A stretch of 64,000 nt of DNA from Azohydromonas caseinilytica. GTDB taxonomy: Bacteria > Pseudomonadota > Gammaproteobacteria > Burkholderiales > Burkholderiaceae_C. Of this stretch, positions 37,078 to 46,563 are shown one piece after another. Within the stretch, counting starts at the first letter, position 1. Each line of letters opens with the position of its first letter. The notes beneath the pieces are model-generated. The model was not told the DNA's origin, made no database searches, and was given only the letters and a program-made list of their open reading frames with translations. The stretch is from contig NZ_JABBFW010000001.1 in the NCBI RefSeq assembly GCF_012927045.1, forward strand, positions 1 through 64,000. The letters run 5' to 3'. A program made the position numbers and the translations under genes.

Positions 37078-37989
37078 ATGCCTTTGCGCGCCCTCTACGA
37101 CGTCCCGGCCCCGGCCAAGTTGAATCTGTTCCTGCATGTGGTGGGACGCCGCGAGGACGGCTATCACCTGCTGCAGTCGGTGTTCGTGCTGGTCGACTGG
37201 TGCGACACGCTGCATTTCGAGCTGCGCCAGGACGGCCAGCTGTATCGCCATGACCTTGGGCCGGCGCTGCCGGAAGTGGATCTGGCGCTGCGCGCGGCAC
37301 GGCTGCTGCAGCAGCGCAGCGGCACCTCACTGGGGGCGGACATCTCGGTGCTCAAGCGCGTGCCCTGGGGCGCGGGCATGGGTGGCGGCAGTTCCGATGC
37401 CGCCAGCGTGCTGCTGGCGCTCAACCGGCTGTGGAGCCTGGGCTGGAGCCGTGCGCAGCTGCTGGAGCTGGCGCCCCAACTCGGAGCGGACGTGCCTTTC
37501 TTCGTTGGCGGATGCAATGCCTTTGTCGAAGGCATCGGCGAGCGGCTCACGCCGGTGCAGGTGCCGAAACAGCGTTTCGCGGTGATCAGGCCACCGGTGG
37601 AACTCCCCACGAAAGACATTTTTTCAAGCCCCCTGTTGGCAGGCGCCAAAACAGGTGCTACAGTAGCGCTCTTTCCTGCAGACGACGCGTCGCAAACGAT
37701 CCTGCAACCCGGCTTTGGTCGAAATGATCTGCAAGCCGCCGCTGAAGATCGTGCGCCAGAGGTAGCGCAAGCCGCCCGATGGTTGCGGAACCGATACGGC
37801 AACAGCCGCATGACAGGTTCTGGAAGCGCAGTGTTTGCTAGAATTGAAAAATGTGATACAATCGCTGTCTCAGCTGAGGCAATAAGCTCGAAAAATGATG
37901 CAAGTGCACTGGCATCATTGCCGAGCGGATGGCTGGGAAAGCTGTGTCACAGCCTGGATCGGCATCCGCTGGAGAGCTGGGCAGGCTGA
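37078..37989 (+). CDS. ispE: 4-diphosphocytidyl-2-C-methyl-D-erythritol kinase
   Basis: A 303-residue GHMP kinase of the methylerythritol-phosphate isoprenoid pathway. PAPAKLNLFLHVVGRREDGYH begins the protein, the ATP-binding GAGMGGGSSDAAS lies near residue 100, and the C-terminal motif is RMTGSGSAVFA (about 245). The 3' third of the gene is visibly AT-richer than the rest and holds two sigma70-like promoters. The tail after residue 255 is not conserved in the family as I know it. Confidence 0.94.
   Translation: MPLRALYDVPAPAKLNLFLHVVGRREDGYHLLQSVFVLVDWCDTLHFELRQDGQLYRHDLGPALPEVDLALRAARLLQQRSGTSLGADISVLKRVPWGAGMGGGSSDAASVLLALNRLWSLGWSRAQLLELAPQLGADVPFFVGGCNAFVEGIGERLTPVQVPKQRFAVIRPPVELPTKDIFSSPLLAGAKTGATVALFPADDASQTILQPGFGRNDLQAAAEDRAPEVAQAARWLRNRYGNSRMTGSGSAVFARIEKCDTIAVSAEAISSKNDASALASLPSGWLGKLCHSLDRHPLESWAG
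37636..37664 (+). promoter_or_regulatory. sigma70-like promoter inside ispE (upstream candidate)
   Basis: A TTGGCA box (37636-37641) and a TACAGT box (37659-37664) are separated by 17 bp. It lies within the AT-richer 3' third of ispE, about 360 bp before tRNA-Gln. Its likely targets are the tRNA and prs. Confidence 0.5.
37835..37862 (+). promoter_or_regulatory. sigma70-like promoter inside ispE (proximal candidate)
   Basis: TTGCTA (37835-37840) and TACAAT (37857-37862) with a 16-bp AT-rich spacer. It lies about 160 bp upstream of tRNA-Gln, still in the ispE reading frame. This is the stronger of the two candidates for transcription of tRNA-Gln and prs. Confidence 0.6.
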
Positions 37990-38025
37990 AAAGTTTCAGG
38001 TGCTGGCGCAAGCCGGAACCGGTGT

Positions 38026-38102
38026 AGGGGAGTCGCCAAGTTGGTTAAGGCATCGGATTTTGATTCCGACATGCGAGGGTTCGAGTCCTTCCTCCCCTGC
38101 CA
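38026..38102 (+). tRNA. tRNA-Gln (TTG)
   Basis: A 77-nt cloverleaf with encoded CCA. The acceptor is aggggag/ctcccct, the anticodon loop reads tTTTGat with anticodon TTG, and the T-loop is ttcgagt. The position between ispE and prs is the usual one in Burkholderiales. Confidence 0.95.
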
Positions 38103-38128
38103 AATCATCTAGTTTCATCAAACAAGCC

Positions 38129-38154
38129 CGCGGCGCCGCATTGACGGCGCCGCG
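38129..38154 (+). terminator. hairpin between tRNA-Gln and prs
   Basis: A perfect 10-bp GC-rich stem (38129-38138 with 38145-38154) with a 6-base loop, followed by ttgcttcc without a T run. It may partly terminate or process the tRNA transcript, or act in the 5' leader of prs. Confidence 0.4.
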
Positions 38155-38189
38155 TTGCTTCCAAAACCCGTTTCGACGGAGCGCGCATC

Positions 38190-39152
38190 GTGTTGTTCAA
38201 TACCGTGCTGTTCACCGGCAACGCCAATCCGTTGCTGGCCCAGGAAATCGCAACCCACCTGGGCGTCGAGGTCGGCAAAGCCGCCGTCGGCCGCTTCTCC
38301 GATGGTGAAGTGACGGTCGAGATCCAGCAGAACGTGCGTGCCCGCGACGTGTTCGTGGTGCAGTCCACCTGCGCGCCGACCAACGAAAACCTGATGGAAC
38401 TGCTCATCATGGTCGATGCGCTCAAGCGTGCCAGCGCGCGCCGCATCACGGCCGTGATCCCCTACTTCGGCTACGCCCGCCAGGATCGCCGCCCGCGCTC
38501 CACCCGCGTGCCCATCAGCGCCAAGGTTGTGGCCAACCTGCTGGAGACGGTGGGTGTCGAGCGCGTGCTGACCATGGACCTGCACGCCGATCAGATCCAG
38601 GGCTTCTTCGACATTCCGGTGGACAACATCTACGCCTCGCCGGTCCTGCTGTCGGACCTCAAGAGCCGCAGCTACTCCGACTTGGTGGTGGTGTCGCCCG
38701 ACGTGGGCGGCGTGGTGCGCGCCCGCGCCCTGGCCAAGCAGCTGGGCTGCGACCTGGCCATCATCGACAAGCGCCGCCCGGCCGCCAACGTGTCTGAAGT
38801 GATGCACGTCATCGGCGAGATCGAAGGCCGCAACTGCGTGATCATGGACGACATGATCGACACCGCCGGCACGCTGGTGAAGGCGGCCGAGGTGCTCAAG
38901 GACCGCGGCGCCAAGAACGTCTACGCCTACTGCACGCACGCCGTGTTCTCCGGCCCGGCCATCAGCCGCATCGAGTCCTCGGCGCTGGACGAGGTGGTGA
39001 TCACCAACACCATCCCGATGAGCGAAGCCGCGCGCGGCTGCCGCAAGATCCGCCAGCTCTCGGTGGCCTTCCTGTTCGCGGAAACCATCCGCCGCATCTC
39101 GGACGGCGAGTCGGTGACGTCGCTGTTCGCGGAGCAGAACAACAACTTCTGA
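38190..39152 (+). CDS. prs: ribose-phosphate pyrophosphokinase
   Basis: A 320-residue enzyme making PRPP from ribose-5-phosphate and ATP, feeding purine, pyrimidine, histidine and NAD synthesis. The catalytic-flap [19 protein letters not shown] (about 95-115) and the PRPP-binding [18 protein letters not shown] (about 230) are intact. It begins at a GTG (38190) after a gacgga element, the only in-frame start giving the normal N-terminus. A terminator follows. Confidence 0.96.
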   Translation: MLFNTVLFTGNANPLLAQEIATHLGVEVGKAAVGRFSDGEVTVEIQQNVRARDVFVVQSTCAPTNENLMELLIMVDALKRASARRITAVIPYFGYARQDRRPRSTRVPISAKVVANLLETVGVERVLTMDLHADQIQGFFDIPVDNIYASPVLLSDLKSRSYSDLVVVSPDVGGVVRARALAKQLGCDLAIIDKRRPAANVSEVMHVIGEIEGRNCVIMDDMIDTAGTLVKAAEVLKDRGAKNVYAYCTHAVFSGPAISRIESSALDEVVITNTIPMSEAARGCRKIRQLSVAFLFAETIRRISDGESVTSLFAEQNNNF

Positions 39153-39158
39153 CGGAAT

Positions 39159-39188
39159 GGGCGCCTGACCGGTGCCCTTTCCTTTTCT
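39159..39188 (+). terminator. Rho-independent terminator after prs
   Basis: A 7-bp stem gggcgcc/ggtgccc (one G-T pair) with a 5-base loop is followed by tttccttttc, 7 bp past the prs stop. The imperfect T tract suggests partial read-through to rplY. Confidence 0.65.
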
Positions 39189-39260
39189 GTGCAGGCCCTC
39201 CGTGCCTGCGTATTCCTTGGGCAGCCTGGTCGCGGGCGCCCGATTCACTTGGAGTGAAGC

Positions 39261-39881
39261 ATGAAATTCGTCGCCTTCGAGCGCACCCTGCAGGGGACCG
39301 GAGCGAGCCGCCGCCTGCGCAATGCCGGCAAGGTGCCCGGCATCGTCTACGGCGCCGGCGAGCCGGCCATGATCGAGCTGGACCACAACGCGCTGTTCCA
39401 CGCCCTGAAGAAAGAAGCCTTCCACAGCTCGCTGCTGGAGATGGAAGTCAACGGCCAGACCTCCAAGGTCATCCTGCGTGACTACCAGATGCACGCCTGG
39501 AAGCCGATCGTGATGCACATCGATTTCCAGCGCGTGGACGAGACCACCCGCCTGCACAAGAAGGTGCCGCTGCACTTCACGAACGAAGAGAACTCGCCGG
39601 CCGTCAAGACCGACAAGTGCACCGTGGCCCACGTCACGACCGAGATCGAGGTCGAGTGCCTGGCCGCCCAGCTGCCCGAGTTCCTGACCGTGGACCTGGG
39701 CGAGCTGGTCAATGGCCAGTCGCTGCACGCCTCCGACCTGAAGCTGCCGGCCAACGTCAAGCTGGTCAACCGTGGCCGCAACCCGGTGATCGCCGTGGCC
39801 AACCCGCCGAAGGCCGAGGAAGAGATCGTGGCCCCGGTGGTTGCCGCCGCGCCGGCCAAGGGCAAGAAGGGCAAGAAGTAA
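39261..39881 (+). CDS. rplY: 50S ribosomal protein L25/general stress protein Ctc
   Basis: A 206-residue long-form L25 that binds 5S rRNA. The N-terminal L25 domain (about 1-95) begins [21 protein letters not shown], and the C-terminal Ctc/TL5 domain (about 100-185) follows. A lysine-rich tail ends KGKKGKK. An excellent ribosome binding site (cttggagtg) precedes the ATG. Gene order prs-rplY-pth is conserved in the order. Confidence 0.95.
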   Translation: MKFVAFERTLQGTGASRRLRNAGKVPGIVYGAGEPAMIELDHNALFHALKKEAFHSSLLEMEVNGQTSKVILRDYQMHAWKPIVMHIDFQRVDETTRLHKKVPLHFTNEENSPAVKTDKCTVAHVTTEIEVECLAAQLPEFLTVDLGELVNGQSLHASDLKLPANVKLVNRGRNPVIAVANPPKAEEEIVAPVVAAAPAKGKKGKK

Positions 39882-39913
39882 TGCCCGGGGCCCTCGCGGC
39901 CCCTTCCCTTCTC

Positions 39914-39940
39914 AAAAAGCCCCGCCCTGCGGGGCTTTTT
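39914..39940 (+). terminator. Rho-independent terminator after rplY
   Basis: aaaaagccccgc and gcggggcttttt form a perfect stem around a 3-base loop with T5 at the end, 33 bp past the stop. With A5 on the other side it could work in both directions. Confidence 0.92.
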
Positions 39941-40032
39941 CATGGGCCGTCGCCGGCACGAGGCCACGCGCGGGCACTGTTTCCGCGCGTGTCGGCGCAA
40001 CCCAGCTTCACCGCCTCGCGATAATCCTTTCC

Positions 40033-40668
40033 ATGATTCGACTGCTGGTGGGCCTGGGCAATCCGGGCCCGGACTACGAGGACACGCGCCACAACGCCGG
40101 CTTCTGGTGGATCGACGCCGTGGCGCGCGAGCTGCGCACGACGCTGGTGCCCGAGCGCAGCTATTGGGGCCTGGTGGCACGCGTGAATCGCGCCGAGGGG
40201 CCGCTGTGGCTGCTGGAGCCGCAGACCTACATGAACCTCTCGGGCAAGTCGGTGGCGGCGCTGGCGCGCTTTTTCAAGATCGCGCCGGACGAGATCCTGG
40301 TCGCACATGACGAGCTCGATCTTCTGCCCGGCCAGATGAAGCTCAAGCGCGGCGGCAGCCACGCCGGCCACAACGGCCTCAAGGACATGCAGGCCCAGCT
40401 CGGCAGCGCGGACTTTTGGCGGTTGCGCTTGGGGATCGGCCATCCTGGCGTGAAGGCCGAGGTCGTGAACTACGTGCTGAAGAAGCCCTCGCCCACCGAC
40501 CGCGAGGCGATTCACGAGTGCATCCAGAAGTCGCTGCAGGTGCTGGACCTGCTGCTCGCCGCCGACATGGAGCGCGCCACCATGAAGCTCAATGCCCGTC
40601 CACCGCGGCCCAAGCCGCCGCGTCCGCAAACGCCCCCATCCACGGACGGCAGTACCGGCGCCACGTGA
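40033..40668 (+). CDS. pth: peptidyl-tRNA hydrolase
   Basis: A 211-residue enzyme that frees tRNA from peptidyl-tRNA dropped by stalled ribosomes. The active-site region [15 protein letters not shown] (His near residue 21) and [26 protein letters not shown] (about 94-118) are present. A proline-rich tail (about 190-211) is an extension. It ends in a four-base overlap with the next gene. Confidence 0.95.
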   Translation: MIRLLVGLGNPGPDYEDTRHNAGFWWIDAVARELRTTLVPERSYWGLVARVNRAEGPLWLLEPQTYMNLSGKSVAALARFFKIAPDEILVAHDELDLLPGQMKLKRGGSHAGHNGLKDMQAQLGSADFWRLRLGIGHPGVKAEVVNYVLKKPSPTDREAIHECIQKSLQVLDLLLAADMERATMKLNARPPRPKPPRPQTPPSTDGSTGAT

Positions 40669-41114
40669 AGCGCCCCGTGCTCCTGGCGCTGCTGCTGGCT
40701 GCTGCCGCCGCAGCCCCGGCACAGGGCGTCTACCGCTGCGGTCCCGAAGGCCGCGAGTACCGCCAGACACCCTGTCCTGGCGGCCAGGCGGTGGACGCGG
40801 CCGATCCGCGCAGCGAGGAGCAGCGGCGCGAGGCGGCGCAACTGACACAGCGGGAAGCAACCTTGGCGCAGTCGCTGCGCCGGGACCGGGAAGCCCAAGT
40901 AGCGCGTACCGCACGCCAGACCCGCTCCCAAGCCTCCAAGGCACAGCCCCAAAGACAGGCTGAGGGCGACGCGCCACCGGCCGCGAAGCCGCGGGGCAAG
41001 CACCGCCGCGATCTAGGTCCGGCCGTGCGCCGCGCCTGGGCCCCCAAGGCTGCCGAGCCCGAGGCACCCAAGAAACAGCCAGACGGCAAGAGAGCGGAAA
41101 AACAGCCGTCCTGA
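40665..41114 (+). CDS. small exported DUF4124-like protein
   Basis: A 149-residue protein with a signal peptide (about 1-19). The short motif [20 protein letters not shown] (about 20-40) is the DUF4124 signature with two cysteines. The remainder is a charged, Gln/Arg-rich disordered region. Starts at GTG 40665, coupled to pth by GTGA. Function unknown; such proteins are common in the periplasm of Burkholderiales. Confidence 0.75.
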   Translation: MKRPVLLALLLAAAAAAPAQGVYRCGPEGREYRQTPCPGGQAVDAADPRSEEQRREAAQLTQREATLAQSLRRDREAQVARTARQTRSQASKAQPQRQAEGDAPPAAKPRGKHRRDLGPAVRRAWAPKAAEPEAPKKQPDGKRAEKQPS

Positions 41115-41122
41115 AACGACAA

Positions 41123-41141
41123 GGCCGGCGATGTGCCGGCC
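41123..41141. terminator. hairpin between convergent genes
   Basis: A 7-bp perfect stem ggccggc/gccggcc with a 5-base loop sits between the DUF4124-like gene and the ferredoxin gene. No T run follows on either side, so it is at best a weak bidirectional terminator. Confidence 0.35.
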
Positions 41142-41165
41142 CGGGTCAGCCCAAGGGAACGCGAA

Positions 41166-41441
<276 letters not shown>

Positions 41442-41468
41442 TTACTACGGTTGAATCGCGCGCGGCCT

Positions 41469-41966
41469 TCAAGGCTTCGCCACGCGCTCTTGCAGGCGGC
41501 GGAGCACGAAGGGTGCCACGAACTTGGAGACATCACCGCCCAGGGTGGCAATCTCGCGCACGAAGGTGCCGCTGACGAACTGGTACTGGTCACTGGGCGT
41601 GAGGAACAGCGTCTCCACGTCCGGCATGAGCTGGCGGTTCATGCCCGCCATCTGGAACTCGTACTCGAAGTCGCTGACCGCGCGCAGCCCGCGCACCACC
41701 ACCTTGCCGCCATGCTCGACCACGAAGTCGCGCAGCAGGCCGCGGAAGGCGATCACTTCCACGTTCGGATAAGCCCGCGCCGCCTCGCGCGCGATGTCCA
41801 GCCGCTCGTCGATGGTGAACATGGTGCGCTTGTGGTGCCCCGCCGCCACGGCCAGGATCAGCCGCTCGAACAGCCGGCTGGCACGGCGCATGAGGTCCTC
41901 GTGGCCCAGCGTCATCGGGTCGAAAGTGCCGGGATAGACGGCGGTGAGCCGCGTGGTGCTGGTCAT
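41469..41966 (-). CDS. coaD: phosphopantetheine adenylyltransferase
   Basis: A 165-residue nucleotidyltransferase that makes dephospho-CoA in coenzyme A synthesis. The TxGH-type motif is [17 protein letters not shown] (His near residue 22). [15 protein letters not shown] and [16 protein letters not shown] follow. It overlaps rsmD by four bases. Confidence 0.95.
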   Translation of the reverse strand: MTSTTRLTAVYPGTFDPMTLGHEDLMRRASRLFERLILAVAAGHHKRTMFTIDERLDIAREAARAYPNVEVIAFRGLLRDFVVEHGGKVVVRGLRAVSDFEYEFQMAGMNRQLMPDVETLFLTPSDQYQFVSGTFVREIATLGGDVSKFVAPFVLRRLQERVAKP

Positions 41967-42640
41967 GGCTGGACCTCCGAAGGTGAAGCCGCGCTGCCGG
42001 CGTCCGCGCGCTGCAGCAGGTGGAAGAACACCGCGCCGGCCCGGCCATGCCGGTACAGCTGCAGGCCCGCGGGAGCCTGCGCCAGCAGCGACGGCGCTTC
42101 CAGATAGATGAAACCGCCGTCCGCCAGCAAGGGCCGGGCCGCGGCCAGCGAGGCCTCGAACAGGCCCGCGTCGAAGGGCGGGTCCAGCAGCACCAGGTCG
42201 AAGCTGCCGGGCGCGGCGCTGCGCATGGTGCTGATGGCATCGGCCTGCCGCACTTCGACCTGCGTGGCCTTGAGCCGCTGCCGCGAGGCGCGCAGGCTGG
42301 CCACCAGCTGCGCGTCGCGCTCCAGCAGCAGCACGGAGGCCGCGCCGCGCGAGGCGGCCTCGAAGCCGAGTGCCCCGCTGCCGGCATAGGCATCGAGCAC
42401 GCGCCAGCCCGTCAGGTCCTGGCCCAGCCAGTTGAACAGGGTTTCGCGCACGCGGTCCGGCGTGGGGCGCAGCCCGGGCCTGTCGGCCACGGGCAGCCTG
42501 CTGCGCTTCCAGACGCCACCAATGAGCCGCACCTCGCGCGGCGCGGTGGATGCAGCCGACTTGGCCGGCTTACCGGAAGGCGAAGCCGGCGCGCCGCCCC
42601 GCGGGCTGCGCACCTCGCGCGGCGGCGCGGCGCGGGTCAT
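41963..42640 (-). CDS. rsmD: 16S rRNA (guanine966-N2)-methyltransferase
   Basis: A 225-residue methyltransferase modifying G966 of 16S rRNA. The family start [14 protein letters not shown] lies at about residue 38 after a disordered Pro/Ala extension. Binding motif [15 protein letters not shown] (about 83) and catalytic DPPFD (about 152) are clear. The gene is coupled to coaD downstream and overlaps hisF upstream by four bases, an unusual junction (see findings). Confidence 0.92.
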   Translation of the reverse strand: MTRAAPPREVRSPRGGAPASPSGKPAKSAASTAPREVRLIGGVWKRSRLPVADRPGLRPTPDRVRETLFNWLGQDLTGWRVLDAYAGSGALGFEAASRGAASVLLLERDAQLVASLRASRQRLKATQVEVRQADAISTMRSAAPGSFDLVLLDPPFDAGLFEASLAAARPLLADGGFIYLEAPSLLAQAPAGLQLYRHGRAGAVFFHLLQRADAGSAASPSEVQP

Positions 42641-43416
42641 GGGCGGACCGGGATGCCGTCGCGCGCCAGCAGCGCCTTGGCCTGGCCCACCGTGAACTCG
42701 CCGTAGTGGAAGATGCTCGCCGCCAGCACCGCGTCGGCGCCGCCGATGCGGATGCCTTCCGAGAGGTGCTCCAGCGCGCCCACGCCGCCGGAGGCGATCA
42801 CGGGCACGGGCACGGCGTCGCTCACGGCGCGGGTGAGCTCCAGGTCGAAGCCGATCTTGGTGCCGTCGCGGTCCATGCTGGTCAGCAGGATCTCGCCGGC
42901 GCCGTACTCGGCCATCTGCGTCGCCCACGCCACCGCATCGAGGCCGACGTTCTTGCGCCCGCCATGCGTGTACACGTCCCAGCCCGGGCCGCGCGCGGCC
43001 AGGTCCTCGCCCTGGCGACGCTTGGCGTCGATGGCCACCACGATGCACTGCGCGCCGTACTTGTCCGAGGCGTCGCGGATGACCTGCGGATTGGCCACCG
43101 CGGCGGAGTTGAAGCTGACCTTGTCGGCGCCGGCATTGAGCAGCCGGCGCACGTCCTCAACGGTCCGCACTCCCCCGCCCACCGTCAGCGGGATGAACAC
43201 CTGCGAGGCCACCGCCTCGATGATGTGCAGGATCAGGTCGCGCCCGTCGCTGGTGGCGGTGATGTCCAGGAAGGTCAGCTCGTCGGCGCCCTGCTCGTTG
43301 TAGCGGGCGGCGATCTCGACCGGATCGCCCGCGTCGCGCAGCTCGACGAAGTTCACGCCCTTGACGACGCGCCCGCCCGTGACGTCCAGGCAGGGAATGA
43401 TGCGTTTGGCCAGCAT
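42637..43416 (-). CDS. hisF: imidazole glycerol phosphate synthase subunit HisF
   Basis: A 259-residue TIM-barrel cyclase subunit of the fifth histidine step. Catalytic Asp is in [15 protein letters not shown] (about residue 11) and the other Asp in [15 protein letters not shown] (about 135). It uses ammonia from HisH. It starts directly after the hisA stop and overlaps rsmD at its end instead of hisI. Confidence 0.96.
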   Translation of the reverse strand: MLAKRIIPCLDVTGGRVVKGVNFVELRDAGDPVEIAARYNEQGADELTFLDITATSDGRDLILHIIEAVASQVFIPLTVGGGVRTVEDVRRLLNAGADKVSFNSAAVANPQVIRDASDKYGAQCIVVAIDAKRRQGEDLAARGPGWDVYTHGGRKNVGLDAVAWATQMAEYGAGEILLTSMDRDGTKIGFDLELTRAVSDAVPVPVIASGGVGALEHLSEGIRIGGADAVLAASIFHYGEFTVGQAKALLARDGIPVRP

Positions 43417-44169
43417 TTAGCGCGCGACGCCTTCGAGCAGTTCGTCGGCGCGGGCCTGCGCCGCTGCGAAGTCCAGCGAGCCGGTGTAGATGGAGCGACC
43501 GCAGATCACGCCTTCCACGCCCTCGCTGTACACCTCGCACAGCTTCTCGATGTCGGCCATGTTGGACAGGCCGCCCGAGGCGATGACGGGGATGGACAGG
43601 GCCTGGGCCAGCTTCACGGTGGCGTCGATGTTGATGCCGGTGAGCATGCCGTCGCGGCCGATGTCGGTGTAGATCACGCCTTCGACGCCGTAGTCCTCGA
43701 ACTTGCGCGCCAGATCGACCACCTCGTGGCCGGTGAGCTTGCTCCAGCCGTCGGTGGCGACCTTGCCGTCCTTGGCGTCCAGGCCGACGATGATGTGGCC
43801 GCCGAAGGCGCTGCAGGCGTCCTTGAGGAAGCCCGGGCTCTTGACCGCGGCGGTGCCGATGATCACGTAGCTCAGGCCGTCGTCGAGGTAGCGCTCGATG
43901 GTGTCGAGGTCGCGGATGCCGCCGCCAAGCTGCACCGGAATCTCGTCGCCCACCTCGGCGAGGATGGACTTGATGGCGGCTTCGTTGACCGGCTTGCCGG
44001 CAAAGGCGCCGTTGAGGTCCACCAGATGCAGCCGGCGCGCGCCGGCATCAAGCCAGCGCCGCGCCATGGCGGCCGGGTCCTCGCCGAAAGTGGTGGATGC
44101 GTTCATGTCGCCTTGTTGCAGACGCACGCATTTGCCGTCCTTGAGGTCGATGGCCGGAATGAGGAGCAT
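43417..44169 (-). CDS. hisA: ProFAR isomerase HisA
   Basis: A 250-residue TIM-barrel enzyme isomerising the N'-5'-phosphoribosyl intermediate of histidine synthesis. Catalytic aspartates are in [14 protein letters not shown] (about 8) and [14 protein letters not shown] (about 132). ATG at 44169 gives the normal start; an earlier in-frame ATG adds five residues. Stop abuts hisF. Confidence 0.96.
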   Translation of the reverse strand: MLLIPAIDLKDGKCVRLQQGDMNASTTFGEDPAAMARRWLDAGARRLHLVDLNGAFAGKPVNEAAIKSILAEVGDEIPVQLGGGIRDLDTIERYLDDGLSYVIIGTAAVKSPGFLKDACSAFGGHIIVGLDAKDGKVATDGWSKLTGHEVVDLARKFEDYGVEGVIYTDIGRDGMLTGINIDATVKLAQALSIPVIASGGLSNMADIEKLCEVYSEGVEGVICGRSIYTGSLDFAAAQARADELLEGVAR

Positions 44170-44213
44170 GGCTCGGCAGAGCAATTAAGGGTTGAAGGGA
44201 GAAACCCGGTTTC

Positions 44214-44864
44214 TCAGGGCTTCCAGTGCAGGAAGTTGCGGTAGAGCGCAAGGCCGTGAGCGGCGCTTTTTTCCGGGTGGAACTGGGAGGCAAAAATGTT
44301 ATCCCTCGCCACCACACAGGTAAAGCTGGCGCCGTAATCGCTTTCCCCGGCGCTGTGCGCGCTGTTTTCAGGCACGGCGTAATAGCTGTGCACGAAATAG
44401 AAAAAGGAATCGTCGGGCACGCCCTGCCAGATGGGATGTGATTGCGTCTGGCGTACTTGGTTCCAGCCCATGTGCGGCACCTTGTAGCGGCTGCCGTCGG
44501 GCTGCAGTTGGCCCTCCAGGCGGAAGCGGCGCACGCGCCCCGGGATCAGCCCCAGGCCCGGCGTGTCCTGCTCCTCGCTGTGGTCCAGCAGCATCTGCAT
44601 GCCCACGCACACACCCATCAGCGGCTTGGACGCGGCCGCTTCGAGCACGGCCTCCTTGAGACCGGATTCAGCCAGGTCGCGCATGCAATCGCGCATCGCG
44701 CCCTGCCCCGGCAGCACCACGCGCTCGGCGGCACGCACCTCTTCGGGGCGCGAGGTGATGATCACGTCCAGCCCGCTGTCCTGGGCCACGTGCAGCACGG
44801 CCTGCGAGACCGAGCGCAGGTTGCCCATGCCGTAATCGACGACGGCGACGGTGCGCTTGCTCAT
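44214..44864 (-). CDS. hisH: imidazole glycerol phosphate synthase subunit HisH
   Basis: A 216-residue class I glutamine amidotransferase supplying ammonia to HisF. The nucleophile is in [10 protein letters not shown] (about Cys84), and the His/Glu pair in [14 protein letters not shown] (about 195). It lies 1 bp from hisB and 44 bp from hisA. Confidence 0.96.
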   Translation of the reverse strand: MSKRTVAVVDYGMGNLRSVSQAVLHVAQDSGLDVIITSRPEEVRAAERVVLPGQGAMRDCMRDLAESGLKEAVLEAAASKPLMGVCVGMQMLLDHSEEQDTPGLGLIPGRVRRFRLEGQLQPDGSRYKVPHMGWNQVRQTQSHPIWQGVPDDSFFYFVHSYYAVPENSAHSAGESDYGASFTCVVARDNIFASQFHPEKSAAHGLALYRNFLHWKP

Positions 44865-44865
44865 G

Positions 44866-45468
44866 TCAGAGACATCCCTTGGTGGAAGGAATCACGTCGG
44901 CCGCGCGCTCGTCCACGGTCCAGGCCATGCGCAGCGCGCGCCCGAAGGCTTTGAAGATGGTTTCGCACTGGTGATGCGCATTGACGCCCTTGAGGTTGTC
45001 GATATGCAGGCTCACCAGCGCGTGGTTGACGAAGCCCTGGAAGAACTCGAAGACGAGTTGCGTGTCCAGCGCACCGATCATGGCGCGCGTGAAGTTCACG
45101 TCCATGTGCAGACCGGGGCGGCCGGAGAAGTCCACCACCACGCGCGACAGCGCCTCGTCCAGCGGCACGTAGCTGTGGCCGTAGCGCACCAGGCCCTTCT
45201 TGTCGCCCACCGCCTTCGCCACGGCCTGGCCCAGGGCGATGCCCACGTCCTCGACCGTGTGGTGCCCGTCGATGTGCAGGTCGCCCGTGCACTCCACCTC
45301 CAGGTCCACCAGGCCATGGCGCGCGATCTGGTCGAGCATGTGGTCGAAGAAGCCAACGCCCGTGTTCAGCTGCGCCTGCCCGGTGCCGTCGAGGTTGATG
45401 CGCACGCGGATCTGCGTTTCCTTGGTATCGCGCCGGACTTCGGCGATACGCGCTTGGCGGGACTCCAT
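44866..45468 (-). CDS. hisB: imidazoleglycerol-phosphate dehydratase
   Basis: A 200-residue monofunctional dehydratase. The metal-binding motifs [24 protein letters not shown] and [17 protein letters not shown] are intact. No phosphatase domain is fused, unlike enteric HisB, so histidinol-phosphatase must be encoded elsewhere. Confidence 0.96.
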   Translation of the reverse strand: MESRQARIAEVRRDTKETQIRVRINLDGTGQAQLNTGVGFFDHMLDQIARHGLVDLEVECTGDLHIDGHHTVEDVGIALGQAVAKAVGDKKGLVRYGHSYVPLDEALSRVVVDFSGRPGLHMDVNFTRAMIGALDTQLVFEFFQGFVNHALVSLHIDNLKGVNAHHQCETIFKAFGRALRMAWTVDERAADVIPSTKGCL

Positions 45469-46563
45469 TTACAGGCTCGCTTTCAGGGCGTCGATCATCA
45501 GTCGGTTTTCGGCAGGCGTGCCCACCGTCAGGCGCAGGCAGCTATCCAGCAGCGGGTGCAGCGCCGACACGTTCTTCACCAGCACGCCGCGCGACTTCAT
45601 GCCCTCGAAGGCCTTCTTCGCGTCGGGCACGCGCACCAGGATCATGTTGGCCTCGCTCGGGTAGGGCTTGGCGCCGGGCAGGTCGCGCAGCTCGTTGATG
45701 AGCCTGGCGCGCTCCTCGCGCAGCACCGCCGCCTGGCGCGCGAACTCGTCGGCATGCTCGAGCGCGAACAGCGTGGCCTCGGCATTGAGCACGCTGACGT
45801 TGTAGGGCGGGCGCACCTTGTCGATCTCGTGCACCAGCGCCGCCGCGCCGGCCATGTAGCCCAGCCGCACGCCGGCCAGGCCGAACTTCGACAGCGTGCG
45901 CATCACCAGCACATGCTCATGCCGGGCCATGCGCTGCAGCCAGCTGCGCGACGAGAAGGGTTGATAGGCCTCGTCGAACACCACGAAGCCGCTGCCCTGC
46001 GCGCCCACGGCCTCGACGATGCGCTGCACGACGGCGTCGTCGAACAGGTTGGCGGTGGGATTGTTCGGGTAGGCGATGTAGGTGATGGCCGGCCGGTGCT
46101 CCTCGATGGCGGCCAGCATCGCCGCCTCGTCCAGCTCGAAATCGGCGGTGAGCGGCACGCCCACGAACTGCAGGCCCTGCAGCTTCGCCGACATCTCGTA
46201 CATCACGAAGCCGGGCAGCGGCGCCAGGATCTTCGCGCCGGGCCGGTCGCAGGCCAGCGCCAGCAGCGAGATCAGCTCGTCCGAGCCGTTGCCCAGCATC
46301 AGCGCGCACCCTTCGGGCAGCCCGATGTACTGCGTCAGCGCCGCGATGACGTCGGCGACGCAGGTGGTCGGGTAGCGGTTGATCGCCACCTGGCCCAGAC
46401 GCTCGCCCAGCGCCGCCTGCAGCTCGGGCGGCAGGCTGAACGGGTTTTCCATCGCGTCGAGCTTGACCAGCCCGCGGCTGTCCTGGATGGCATAGGCGTG
46501 CATGGACTGCACGTCCTGGCGGATCACGCGCTGCATCAGCGCTTGCAAGGACGCCGTCGTCAT
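45469..46563 (-). CDS. hisC: histidinol-phosphate aminotransferase
   Basis: A 364-residue PLP enzyme of fold type I. The Schiff-base lysine is in RTLSKFGLAGVRLGY (about residue 225). Substrate-binding YPNNPTAN and VVFDEAYQPF precede it. ATG at 46563 overlaps the hisD stop by one base (TGATG). A GTG one codon upstream is possible. Confidence 0.95.
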   Translation of the reverse strand: MTTASLQALMQRVIRQDVQSMHAYAIQDSRGLVKLDAMENPFSLPPELQAALGERLGQVAINRYPTTCVADVIAALTQYIGLPEGCALMLGNGSDELISLLALACDRPGAKILAPLPGFVMYEMSAKLQGLQFVGVPLTADFELDEAAMLAAIEEHRPAITYIAYPNNPTANLFDDAVVQRIVEAVGAQGSGFVVFDEAYQPFSSRSWLQRMARHEHVLVMRTLSKFGLAGVRLGYMAGAAALVHEIDKVRPPYNVSVLNAEATLFALEHADEFARQAAVLREERARLINELRDLPGAKPYPSEANMILVRVPDAKKAFEGMKSRGVLVKNVSALHPLLDSCLRLTVGTPAENRLMIDALKASL

